A stretch of DNA of 64,000 nt from JALYOC01 sp036675345. GTDB taxonomy: Bacteria; Myxococcota; Myxococcia; Myxococcales; Myxococcaceae. Positions 45,116-52,712 of this stretch are shown here, piece after piece (within the stretch, counting starts at the first letter, position 1; the number at the start of each line of letters is the position of its first letter). The notes under the pieces were generated by a model that saw nothing but the letters and a program-made list of their open reading frames with translations, did no database searches and was not told where the DNA came from. Position numbers and translations under genes: made by a program. The DNA is taken from positions 54,874-118,873 of the forward strand of contig JAKFFE010000035.1 of the NCBI GenBank assembly GCA_036675345.1, in the 5' to 3' direction.

Positions 45116-45624
45116 CTCGCGCCTGGGTGTGCGCGCTGGCGCTGGTGCTGACCGGCGGCTGCCAGAAGCGCGTAGGCGAGTTGGTGGTCACCCCGCGCTA
45201 CGTCCCCCACCTGAACCTGGAGTCGGTGGGGCCGGTGCAGACCCGGGCGGACGCGCTGCACGGCCGGGTGCTGCTGGTGAACTTCATGGCCACCTGGTGC
45301 ATCCCCTGCCTGCAGGAGCTGCCGGCGCTGGTCTCCTTGCAGAAGCGCTACGCCCAGCGCGGCTTCACCGTGGTGCTGGTGGGGATGGACCTGGAGGGGG
45401 CGCTGGTGCTGGAGCCCTTTGCCGACCACTACCAGCTGAACGTCCCCCTGCTGGTGGCCGACCCGCGGATCCGTCAGGGGGAGAGCGCGTTCGGGGAGAT
45501 CCGGATCTTGCCCACCACCTTCCTGATCTCCCGCCAGGGAGACCTGCGGGCGATGTTCCAGGGCATCGCATCTCCCAAGGAACTGGAGGACCTGGTGCGG
45601 CGGGAGCTGGGCCCGGAGGGGTAG
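45112..45624 (+). CDS. TlpA-like thioredoxin lipoprotein
   Basis: A 170-residue periplasmic disulfide-handling protein. The lipobox is LVLTGGC (Cys about 16). The thioredoxin-like domain (about 45-165) has the active-site FMATWCIPCLQELP (WCxPC) and a cis-Pro loop at RILPTTFLI. The GTG overlaps the fur stop (GTGA). It probably reduces cytochrome-c or other periplasmic thiols. Co-translation with Fur suggests a link of iron control to cytochrome maturation, which is an inference. Confidence 0.85.
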   Translation: MTRAWVCALALVLTGGCQKRVGELVVTPRYVPHLNLESVGPVQTRADALHGRVLLVNFMATWCIPCLQELPALVSLQKRYAQRGFTVVLVGMDLEGALVLEPFADHYQLNVPLLVADPRIRQGESAFGEIRILPTTFLISRQGDLRAMFQGIASPKELEDLVRRELGPEG

Positions 45625-45648
45625 TGCTACAGGTCTGAAGCGGTTTTC

Positions 45649-45676
45649 TTGCGGGACCTGCCGCCGCTGCTAGCTT
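45649..45676 (+). promoter_or_regulatory. Possible promoter giving leaderless ftsB
   Basis: TTGCGG (45649-45654), a 16-nt spacer and TAGCTT (45671-45676). Start would fall two or three bases before the ATG at 45686, which has no Shine-Dalgarno. Confidence 0.4.
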
Positions 45677-45685
45677 GCCCGGCCG

Positions 45686-45967
45686 ATGAACCTCCGGCGG
45701 AAATGGGTCATGGGAGCGCTGCTGGCCGCGCTGGGGCTGACCCTGATCTCGGTCGCGGACGCGGACGGCTTCCGTCGCTATTTCCGCCTGCGCGGGGAGC
45801 TACAGTCGCTGGAGGAGAGGAATCGTGCGCTGGAGCAGGTGAACTCCGGCCTCTCCCGGGAGATCAGCGCCCTGCGCTCCGACAAGCGGGTGATGGAGCG
45901 GGTGGTGCGCGAAGAGCTGGGCTTCATCCGCCCCGGCGAACTTGTCTTCAACCTGGAGGCCCCGTGA
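45686..45967 (+). CDS. ftsB: FtsB/DivIC-family divisome protein
   Basis: A 93-residue bitopic protein: one N-terminal membrane helix (VMGALLAALGLTLISVADAD), a coiled coil with leucine spacing (GELQSLEERNRALEQVNSGL, REISALRSDKRVMERVVREE) and the C-terminal LGFIRPGELVF typical of FtsB. It would join FtsL and FtsQ in activating septal peptidoglycan synthesis. Its stop overlaps the GTG of the diguanylate cyclase gene (GTGA at 45964-45967), an unusual neighbour. Confidence 0.85.
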   Translation: MNLRRKWVMGALLAALGLTLISVADADGFRRYFRLRGELQSLEERNRALEQVNSGLSREISALRSDKRVMERVVREELGFIRPGELVFNLEAP

Positions 45968-48135
45968 CCGGTCGCGGCTTGGCGGCGTGGATGGTGCGTG
46001 CGGGTCACGGCACGGTGCGCGCGGTCCCGGCGCTGGCGGTGTTGCTGACCTTCGTCCGGCTGGGGCAGGGCGGCTTTGCCCACCTGGGCGACTCCGGCTG
46101 GATCGAGGCGGGGGCGATCGTGCTCTTGCTGACCGGGATCGGGATCTCCGCCTGGCGCCGGGTCAAGCGCGGGTCGATCGGCGCCGCGCCCCTGCTGCGG
46201 GACGACGTGGAGATGGGGGCGGGGCTGATCGCCGCCGGCTACGTGGTGGTCTCGGTGACCGGGGCCCCGCTGTTTCCGATGGTGTACCTGCTGGTGGCGT
46301 TCCTGGTCAGCCACCTGCCGCGGGCCGCGGCGCTGACCCTGGTGGGGGTGGCCCTGGTGTTCGAGGGGCTGATCACCCTGGGAGGCCCGCAGGCCAGCGT
46401 GGGGACCTTCGTCACCCACGCCAGCTTCCTGATCCTGTTCGCCGCGCTGTACCACTTCGCGCTCCACACCCGGCTGGCGCTGGCCCGGCGCAACGAGAAC
46501 CAGGCGGTCCGCAATCGGATCAAGGAAGTGGAGGAGCGGGCGCGGACCTTCCGGCTGGTCAGCTCCGGGACCCACGACAGCCTCACCGGGCTCAAGGATC
46601 AGGAGAAGTGGCTGCTGGCCTCGGTGAAGGAGATCGAGGGCGCGGTGGGTGCGGCGATCGGGATCGCCGAGCTGGCGCTGCGGACCCAGACCTGCGGCGC
46701 CTTCCTGCTCACCTCCGATGACCGGGGGCTGAAGCTGTACGACTGCCGCTCGGTCTCGGACCGGGTGCAGCGGGGGATCTTCGCCGCCGGAGAGGGGATC
46801 GTGGGCGGGGTGCTCAAGCGCGGGGTGCCGGTGCGGATGCACTCCGCCAGCGGGCTCAAGGGGGTCACCTACTACGAGGCGGGCGGGCCGGAGGTGGGCG
46901 CGGTGATGCTGGTGCCGATCATCGAGGGCAGCGGGCTGGTCCGCGGGGTGCTGGTGGCGGACCGCAAGGAGGACGTGCCCTTCACCGAGCTGGACGAGCG
47001 GCTGCTGGTGACCATTGCCCAGGAGGTCCTGCGGTCGATCGAGGTGGAGCGGGTGATGGGCTACATCCGCAAGACCCGCGACGAGAAGGACCGGTTCTTC
47101 CGCGCCATCGAGGAGCTGAACCGCGCCGGAAGCCCGGAGCAGGTGTTCCTGGCGGTGCTGGAGAGCGCCCGGCAGCTGGCAGGGCTGGAGTTCTGCGCGG
47201 TGACCCTGGTGACCGAGAAGGAGGGGAAGCGCTTCCACCGGATCGCCCGGCTGACCGGGGTGACCGCCCAGGGGAAGGCGGCGGAGGGGCAGGTGTTCGC
47301 CGACAACAACGGGCTGGTGGCCAACGTGGTCCGCTACGGCGCCCCGCTGCCCGGCCGCGAGCTGCGGGCGATGGACAAGCAGGTGATCTTCGACGACGAG
47401 ATCCAGGTCCGCGGGCTGGCGGGGTTGAAGATCTTCCCCCTCACCGCCGGAGACCGGATCCTGGGCACGCTGGTGGCCGGATCGCGCAAGAAGGCGGCGC
47501 TGGATCACGACGTGCTGCGGATGCTGGAGGTCCTGGCGATCCAGGCGGCGCAGGCGGTGCTGCGGGCCCAGCTGTACGAGCAGATGGAGAAGATGGCCAC
47601 CACCGACGGCCTCACCGGGCTGCTCAACCACCGGACCTTCCAGAGCAAGGCGGACGAGGTGATGGCGCAGTCCAAGCGCTATGGCCGCAAGTGCTCGTTC
47701 ATCCTCACCGACATCGATCACTTCAAGAGCGTCAACGACACCTACGGTCACCCGATCGGGGACCTGGTGCTCAAGGGCGTGGCCAAGATCATCCGGGACA
47801 AGGCGCGGGACACGGACATCGTCGCTCGCTACGGCGGCGAGGAGTTCGTGATCGTGATGCCGGAGACCGACGCCAAGGGCGCGCTGATCATCGCCGAGCG
47901 GATCCGGGAGGCGGTCCAGTCGGAGATCTTCCAGACCGAGATGGGCCCGCTGAAGGTGACGATGTCCCTGGGGATCGCCACCCACCCGGAGAACGCCGCC
48001 GACAAGAAATCGCTGATCGATCTGGCCGACCAGTGTCTGTACTTCGCCAAGCGCAACGGCCGGAACCAGTCGGTGACCGTGGCCAAGATGCAGGGCGGCA
48101 AGAAGCTGGCGGCGGTGGAAGCCACCGGGACCTAG
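45964..48135 (+). CDS. Membrane diguanylate cyclase with two GAF domains
   Basis: A 723-residue enzyme making c-di-GMP from two GTP. Order: five or six N-terminal hydrophobic helices (about 15-160), a GAF-like domain (about 215-370), a linker helix (RSIEVERVMGYIRKTRDEKD), a second GAF (about 385-535) and the GGDEF domain (about 545-710). The active site is YGGEEF with conserved FILTDIDHFKSVNDTYGH. The inhibitory site RxxD (RDTD) lies five residues ahead, so product inhibition is expected. The GTG overlaps the ftsB stop. The GAF ligand is unknown. The link to FtsB suggests control tied to cell division. Confidence 0.9.
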   Translation: MTGRGLAAWMVRAGHGTVRAVPALAVLLTFVRLGQGGFAHLGDSGWIEAGAIVLLLTGIGISAWRRVKRGSIGAAPLLRDDVEMGAGLIAAGYVVVSVTGAPLFPMVYLLVAFLVSHLPRAAALTLVGVALVFEGLITLGGPQASVGTFVTHASFLILFAALYHFALHTRLALARRNENQAVRNRIKEVEERARTFRLVSSGTHDSLTGLKDQEKWLLASVKEIEGAVGAAIGIAELALRTQTCGAFLLTSDDRGLKLYDCRSVSDRVQRGIFAAGEGIVGGVLKRGVPVRMHSASGLKGVTYYEAGGPEVGAVMLVPIIEGSGLVRGVLVADRKEDVPFTELDERLLVTIAQEVLRSIEVERVMGYIRKTRDEKDRFFRAIEELNRAGSPEQVFLAVLESARQLAGLEFCAVTLVTEKEGKRFHRIARLTGVTAQGKAAEGQVFADNNGLVANVVRYGAPLPGRELRAMDKQVIFDDEIQVRGLAGLKIFPLTAGDRILGTLVAGSRKKAALDHDVLRMLEVLAIQAAQAVLRAQLYEQMEKMATTDGLTGLLNHRTFQSKADEVMAQSKRYGRKCSFILTDIDHFKSVNDTYGHPIGDLVLKGVAKIIRDKARDTDIVARYGGEEFVIVMPETDAKGALIIAERIREAVQSEIFQTEMGPLKVTMSLGIATHPENAADKKSLIDLADQCLYFAKRNGRNQSVTVAKMQGGKKLAAVEATGT

Positions 48136-50798
48136 AAGGCCAGCGGCTCCAGGCCCACGGTGACGGTGGGGATGGGGGCGAGGGTGTGCTTGGGGGAGGC
48201 GATCCACTCCGCGCCCGCCCCGGCGGTGAGGATCACCGGGAAGCGGCCCAGCCGGGTCAGCCAGCCAAGGCGCAAGCTGGCCTCCAGCTCCTGCTGCCAG
48301 GCGGAGGAGAAGAGCAGGTAGGCGGGGGCGTAGCTCACCTCCAGCCGCAGAGCGTTGGCGTCGTTGCCGCCCAGGTGGCGCCGGTGGGTCAGGGTGAGGC
48401 GGGGGCCGGCGATCAGCTCCGGCAGCAGTCCCTCCAGCCCCAGTGCTCCGTGAACCCCCATCCCGAAGGTGGTCAGCCGGGAGAGGTCCGGGGTGTCGTC
48501 CAGCACCGCCAGGGCCTGGACGGCGAGGAAGGCCCGCTGGGAGAAGGTCCGCCGGGCGTCGTAGCTCCAGCCGCCCTGGAAGCCCCACCCCAGCTCTCCC
48601 CAGGGGCCCTGGCGCAACGGCGCCGGCTCCCGGCGGAGGTTGCGGTAGCGCACCGCCAGGAACTGGGAGCGCCGCACCTGGGGGAGCAGCGGCCCTGGGA
48701 TCAGCACCACCTCTCCGGCCAGGGTGGTCAGCTCGGCGGCGGGATCCAGGCCATGGAGGCGGTGGTCGCCCAGCTCTTCGGAGAAGGCCGCCGAACGCAG
48801 GGTGAGCGAGGGCGCGGGTCGGGCGCCCAGCAGGGTGACTCCCAGCGCGCCGGAGGAGCGGGCGTAGCCTGAGGGACCCAGGGCGTGGCGGGCCGCCTGG
48901 GCCTGCAGTCGGGACCGCCGGTCCCGGTCCTCCCGGAGCCAGCGCACCGGGTCGATCTCGGTCAGGACGGTGTTGTTCAGCTCGGCCTGCAGTTGGAGGA
49001 GGGCGTTGAGGCGGGCCTCCGCCGCGGTGGCTTCGTCCAGGTGCCGCTGCTCCTCCACCGTGAACACGCGTCGGGGCAGCCCCTCCAGGAACGACTGGAG
49101 CCGCTGGGGACGATCGAGCAGGGCGATCGCGCCCTCCAGCTCCTGCTCGCGCTCGAACTGGCGTTCGCGCTGGTCGGCCTCCTTGTTGCCGTCCGGGACC
49201 GGAGGCGCGCTCACCAGCGCCGCCAACCGGGCCTTGATCGCCTGGGCCTCCGCGGCGTCGAACGCATACCGCTCCAGATCCACGCTGTGGGCCAGGTAGG
49301 AGAACAAGGCTTCAGGGGGGGCCACCTCCGGCGCCAGGCGGGCCAGGCGCTGGTAGGCGGCCAGGCGCACCGCGCCGTGGGGGCTCTCCGCGTCCCGGTG
49401 GAGGCTGGCCAGGGCGGGGCCCAGCCGGGTGGCCTCCCGCGTCCGCTGGGCGTGCGCGCTGCGGGCCAGGTCCCGGGTGGAGTCGAGGGAACCGAAGATC
49501 GGCTCCAGCAGCGGACCGCCCAGAGAGGACTGCACCCTGGCCACCGCGTCCAGGGTGGTGGCGGGCAACAGCGGGGTGATCCCCGACGGCAGCCGGAGCT
49601 CCTTGTCGTCCTCCAGGGCGCCGTTGAGCACGAAGGCGGCGGCAAACGCGCAGTTGTCGTGGAGAAAGCGGTAGTCCAGCCGGCCGCGACGCTCCAGCTC
49701 CCAGATCCGCTCCAGCAGCCGCTGGGACTCTCCGGGGGTCAGCCTCAGCCGGAAGCGGCGCATGGTGCGCTGCTCGAACTCCAGCATCTGCCGGGTGACG
49801 TCCAGCATCGGGACGGTCATCAGCACCATCGGGTAGCCACCGGTCAGCCCGCGCAGGACGTAGGCCGGGCCGGGGAGGTCTCCGCCGGTCAGCGCCACCA
49901 GCTGCACGGCGGGAGTGAGCCCGGGGGCGTCCACCCGGCCCGGCTGGGAGCGGGCCACCCTCATCAGCAGATGGCCGAACAGCGATTCGGGAGCGCGCCC
50001 GGAGGCGGCCACGAAGAGGAACTCGATTCCCTCCAGGGTGCCGGGGCTGGCCCAGGCGTCGTAGCGCTGGCAGGGCCCGCGCGGGACTGTCAGCAGGCCC
50101 AGCTCGGTCAGGACCCGGGACTTGGAGAACTCCTGGCAGCGGAGCTGGTCCGCCTCGGCCAGGGCCCCGGGCGCCAGCGCCTCCACCGGGACCAGGGCCT
50201 CCTCGGCGAAGGTGAGCAGATCCAGGGCAGGGGAGCTTCGCCCCCGCTCGCGGCTGTAGGCCCAGCGGGCGAGGTTCAGGGGCTGTTCGCTCCAGGTGAG
50301 CAGGCGCTGGAAGGGGCGGACCCAGCCGTTGAGGCGACGCCAGCGGGGCTGATCGCTCCACTCCTCCTGTTCGTTCCAGCGGGCGAGCACCGCGTGGACC
50401 AGGGCCCGGCGTCTCCACAGGGCCTCCCGGGTCTGCGGGGGCAGCTGTTCCAGCCGGTAGCTGGCCCTTCTCTCCGTGGTCTCTCGATAGGCATAGAGGT
50501 GAAAGCGCCTCTTGCCGTCGGACCAGTCCGGGGCGGCGTTGCTTCCGTCTCCCATTCCGAAGGGTTGCGGCTGGGGCGACCACTGCAGCTCCAGCGGGCC
50601 CCCGGGTGGGGTGCGGTACTTCGGGGGCAGGTGGTCGAGTCCCCGGGCCAGTTCTCGCACCACCTCTTCCGGCCAGGCGGTCTCCGGGCTCAGCGTGATC
50701 AGGTGTTCGGCCAGGCGGGCCCTGGCTTCGGTTCCTGCGCTGGCCGTGGTCGCTGCCAACAGGACCAGGGACAGGCAACTTTTGTAGCCTGTCCCCAT
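48132..50798 (-). CDS. DUF4105-type exported protein
   Basis: An 888-residue exported protein with signal sequence MGTGYKSCLSLVLLAATTAS. The N-terminal part (about 100-250) is helical. The middle holds the DUF4105 signature: ESLFGHLLMRVARSQ (about 275) and YRFLHDNCAFAAAFVLNG (about 405), whose His and Cys resemble a cysteine peptidase-like pair. The C-terminal half has beta strands (LFSSAWQQELEASLRLGWLT) and ends VTVGLEPLAF, a barrel-like end. It may be surface-localised. It shares CTAG with the convergent cyclase stop and follows the lipoprotein gene by two bases. Confidence 0.75.
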   Translation of the reverse strand: MGTGYKSCLSLVLLAATTASAGTEARARLAEHLITLSPETAWPEEVVRELARGLDHLPPKYRTPPGGPLELQWSPQPQPFGMGDGSNAAPDWSDGKRRFHLYAYRETTERRASYRLEQLPPQTREALWRRRALVHAVLARWNEQEEWSDQPRWRRLNGWVRPFQRLLTWSEQPLNLARWAYSRERGRSSPALDLLTFAEEALVPVEALAPGALAEADQLRCQEFSKSRVLTELGLLTVPRGPCQRYDAWASPGTLEGIEFLFVAASGRAPESLFGHLLMRVARSQPGRVDAPGLTPAVQLVALTGGDLPGPAYVLRGLTGGYPMVLMTVPMLDVTRQMLEFEQRTMRRFRLRLTPGESQRLLERIWELERRGRLDYRFLHDNCAFAAAFVLNGALEDDKELRLPSGITPLLPATTLDAVARVQSSLGGPLLEPIFGSLDSTRDLARSAHAQRTREATRLGPALASLHRDAESPHGAVRLAAYQRLARLAPEVAPPEALFSYLAHSVDLERYAFDAAEAQAIKARLAALVSAPPVPDGNKEADQRERQFEREQELEGAIALLDRPQRLQSFLEGLPRRVFTVEEQRHLDEATAAEARLNALLQLQAELNNTVLTEIDPVRWLREDRDRRSRLQAQAARHALGPSGYARSSGALGVTLLGARPAPSLTLRSAAFSEELGDHRLHGLDPAAELTTLAGEVVLIPGPLLPQVRRSQFLAVRYRNLRREPAPLRQGPWGELGWGFQGGWSYDARRTFSQRAFLAVQALAVLDDTPDLSRLTTFGMGVHGALGLEGLLPELIAGPRLTLTHRRHLGGNDANALRLEVSYAPAYLLFSSAWQQELEASLRLGWLTRLGRFPVILTAGAGAEWIASPKHTLAPIPTVTVGLEPLAF

Positions 50799-50800
50799 TC

Positions 50801-51580
50801 TCAGCCCTGGGGCGTGCTGAAGGTCTGGGCGGCCTTGGCGAGGGCGGGGTCGGTCTCGGAGAGCTCTCCGATCCGGCGCAGGGCCTGGACGGCGCGCTCC
50901 GGGGTCAGGGTCCCGGCCTCGATCAGCGTCAGCAGCTCGGTGCGGTGGCTTCGCAGCAGTCGGCCGAAGCGCGCGAGGTGGTCGGGGTGGATCTGCGCGG
51001 CGTGGGCCAGGTCCTCGATCGCCGGTCCTGCCCCCAGCGCCAGATCCTGCCGGAGCTGACGTTCATGCGAGCGCAGGAAGGCCGCCGCCGCAGCGGGGGT
51101 CGCCGCCGGGAGCACCGCCGGCTGCAGGGCCCAGATGATCGCGCCGATGCCGGCGATGGTCGCTCCCACCGCGACCGTGGAGAGCAAAGGACCGGTGGTC
51201 TGCCGGGTGGAGGCCGACGAGGAGTCCGCGCTCTCCCGGGTGCTCTGGGCAAAGGTGCCGCCGCTGGACTCGCCGCTGCCCGCGGTCGCGTCCACCGAGC
51301 CCTGCAGTGAGTTGGCGGAGTTGCCGGTGCCGTCCACCGAGTTCCCCGAGGTGGCCCCGGATTCCCCGGAGGAGTTGCCCGAGGCCCCGGACGAATCACC
51401 CGAGTTGCCCGAGGAGTTGCCGGACGAATTGCCGGAGTTGGAGTCGGAGGAGTTCCCCGAATTCGAATCCGAGGACCCCCCCGAGTCGGAGCTCATCGCG
51501 GCATGGGATCCGGCGCATCCGGTGAGGATGCACAGCGCGGCAACTGTCAGACTCCGGAACGCGGTGCTTCGGTTCATCAC
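50801..51580 (-). CDS. Ser/Gly-rich lipoprotein
   Basis: A 259-residue lipoprotein (lipobox ALCILTGC at about 22). Residues 30-90 are a low-complexity stretch made of SGNSS, SDSNSGN and SGESG repeats, probably a flexible tether. A hydrophobic segment follows at 128-165 (LSTVAVGATIAGIGAIIWAL) and the C-terminal 80 residues are helical (SHERQLRQDLALGAGPAIED). GGAGGAGGGG precedes the ATG. Coupled to the DUF4105 gene. Confidence 0.65.
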   Translation of the reverse strand: MMNRSTAFRSLTVAALCILTGCAGSHAAMSSDSGGSSDSNSGNSSDSNSGNSSGNSSGNSGDSSGASGNSSGESGATSGNSVDGTGNSANSLQGSVDATAGSGESSGGTFAQSTRESADSSSASTRQTTGPLLSTVAVGATIAGIGAIIWALQPAVLPAATPAAAAAFLRSHERQLRQDLALGAGPAIEDLAHAAQIHPDHLARFGRLLRSHRTELLTLIEAGTLTPERAVQALRRIGELSETDPALAKAAQTFSTPQG

Positions 51581-51738
51581 CCCTCCTCCAGCGGGAGGGA
51601 GCAGACCACGGGCCGCGCTTGCTCCCTTGCCTATTCAGCGTGTGCGCCCCCCCCCCGGCGCAATGGGGCGGGGCGTCATGCGTAGAAGGCTTGTAGGTGG
51701 CCCCCCAAGGCCCTTGTCAGGGAAGAGGAGATTGGATC

Positions 51739-52110
51739 ATGGATTCGACCAAGGCTTGTCAGGGCTGTACCCAGCAGATCCACGCCGACGCCACCCGCTG
51801 CCCCCACTGCCAGGCCCGCCAGTCGGTCCCGCTGCACCGGGGACATCCGGGCCGGATGGTCGCCGGGGTGTGCGGCGCGCTGGCCCGTCAGCTGGGGATC
51901 GACGTCTCGCTGATCCGGGTGGCCTTCGCCCTCACCGCGCTCATCTCGGGCGGGATGGCCTTCGGGTTGTACCTCCTGCTGTGGGTGCTCACCCCTTCCG
52001 GGCCCGGCAGGGTCGCCCCCGCCGCGCGGTGGATGGACTCCTTCAACAAGTGGGGATCGGCCAGCCCCTCGGGCCATCCGATCCCCGAACCTCCCGAGGC
52101 GGTGCGCTGA
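51739..52110 (+). CDS. PspC-domain protein with zinc ribbon
   Basis: A 123-residue inner-membrane protein. An N-terminal CQGC...CPHC zinc ribbon (about 6-26) precedes the PspC domain: GRMVAGVCGALARQLGIDVS, a helix LIRVAFALTALISGGMAFGL, and LYLLLWVLTPS. PspC proteins sense envelope stress and recruit PspA or signal through other partners; no PspA gene is near. AGAGGAG nine bases before the ATG at 51739. Confidence 0.8.
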   Translation: MDSTKACQGCTQQIHADATRCPHCQARQSVPLHRGHPGRMVAGVCGALARQLGIDVSLIRVAFALTALISGGMAFGLYLLLWVLTPSGPGRVAPAARWMDSFNKWGSASPSGHPIPEPPEAVR

Positions 52111-52111
52111 G

Positions 52112-52603
52112 TCAGCGGCCGTCGTAGGCGGCCTGGAGCTGGGCGAAGTCCAGCTTCACCATCTTCAGCATCGCCTTCATCACCCGCGCCAACCGCGGGC
52201 GATCGGTGTCCGACATCATCCGGTCCAGCGGGGCGGGGACGATCTGCCAGGCCACGCCGTACCGGTCCCTCAGCCAGCCGCACTGCTCCTCGGTGCCCCC
52301 CTGGAGCAGCCCGGTCCAGTAGCGATCCAGCTCCTCCTGGGTCTGGCACAGCACCACCAGCGAGATGGCGTGGTTGAACGGGTCCTGCGGGCCGGCGGTC
52401 ATCGCCTGGTAGCGCTGGCCGAAGAGGGTAAAGTCCACCACCTTCACCGAATCGGGCGGACCGCTGGGGGTCTCCACCGGCATCGAGACCACCTGATCCA
52501 CCCGGGAGTCGGGAAAGATCGACGCGTAGAAGCGGGCGGCCTCTTCGGCCTCCCGGGTGTACCAGAGGCAAGGGAAGATCTTCTGGGCAGACGGGACGCT
52601 CAT
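52112..52603 (-). CDS. PhnB-like VOC-fold protein
   Basis: A 163-residue protein of the glyoxalase/VOC superfamily, subgroup PhnB (often annotated 3-demethylubiquinone-9 methyltransferase-like). The paired modules show KIFPCLWYTREAEEAARFYA, FTLFGQRYQAMTAGP and GWLRDRYGVAWQIVP. Metal ligands are not complete, as is usual for PhnB. AGGAG seven bases before the ATG. Enzymatic role unknown. Confidence 0.8.
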   Translation of the reverse strand: MSVPSAQKIFPCLWYTREAEEAARFYASIFPDSRVDQVVSMPVETPSGPPDSVKVVDFTLFGQRYQAMTAGPQDPFNHAISLVVLCQTQEELDRYWTGLLQGGTEEQCGWLRDRYGVAWQIVPAPLDRMMSDTDRPRLARVMKAMLKMVKLDFAQLQAAYDGR

Positions 52604-52696
52604 CGGTCGCTCCTGGGCAGCGGGTCGAGGTGGGCATTTCAACTCCCACCCCGCCTGTCTACCGGGGCCAGACCCAAGCGCCGTCCGGACCACACA

Positions 52697-52712
52697 GACC
52701 GGATCTCCGGTC
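52697..52712. other. Palindrome after the M48 peptidase gene
   Basis: GACCGGA-TC-TCCGGTC directly follows the minus-strand stop at 52713. It has no T-run. It could be a 3'-end hairpin. Confidence 0.35.

Noticed and set aside
45778..48588. Minus-strand open frame of 936 codons across the cyclase gene
   Set aside because: Antisense to ftsB and the cyclase, both of which have clear motifs; no start signal or domain.
51643..51664. Poly-C run before the PspC gene as a phase-variation tract
   Set aside because: About ten C residues lie far from the PspC start and promoter and outside any reading frame, so a switching role is not supported.
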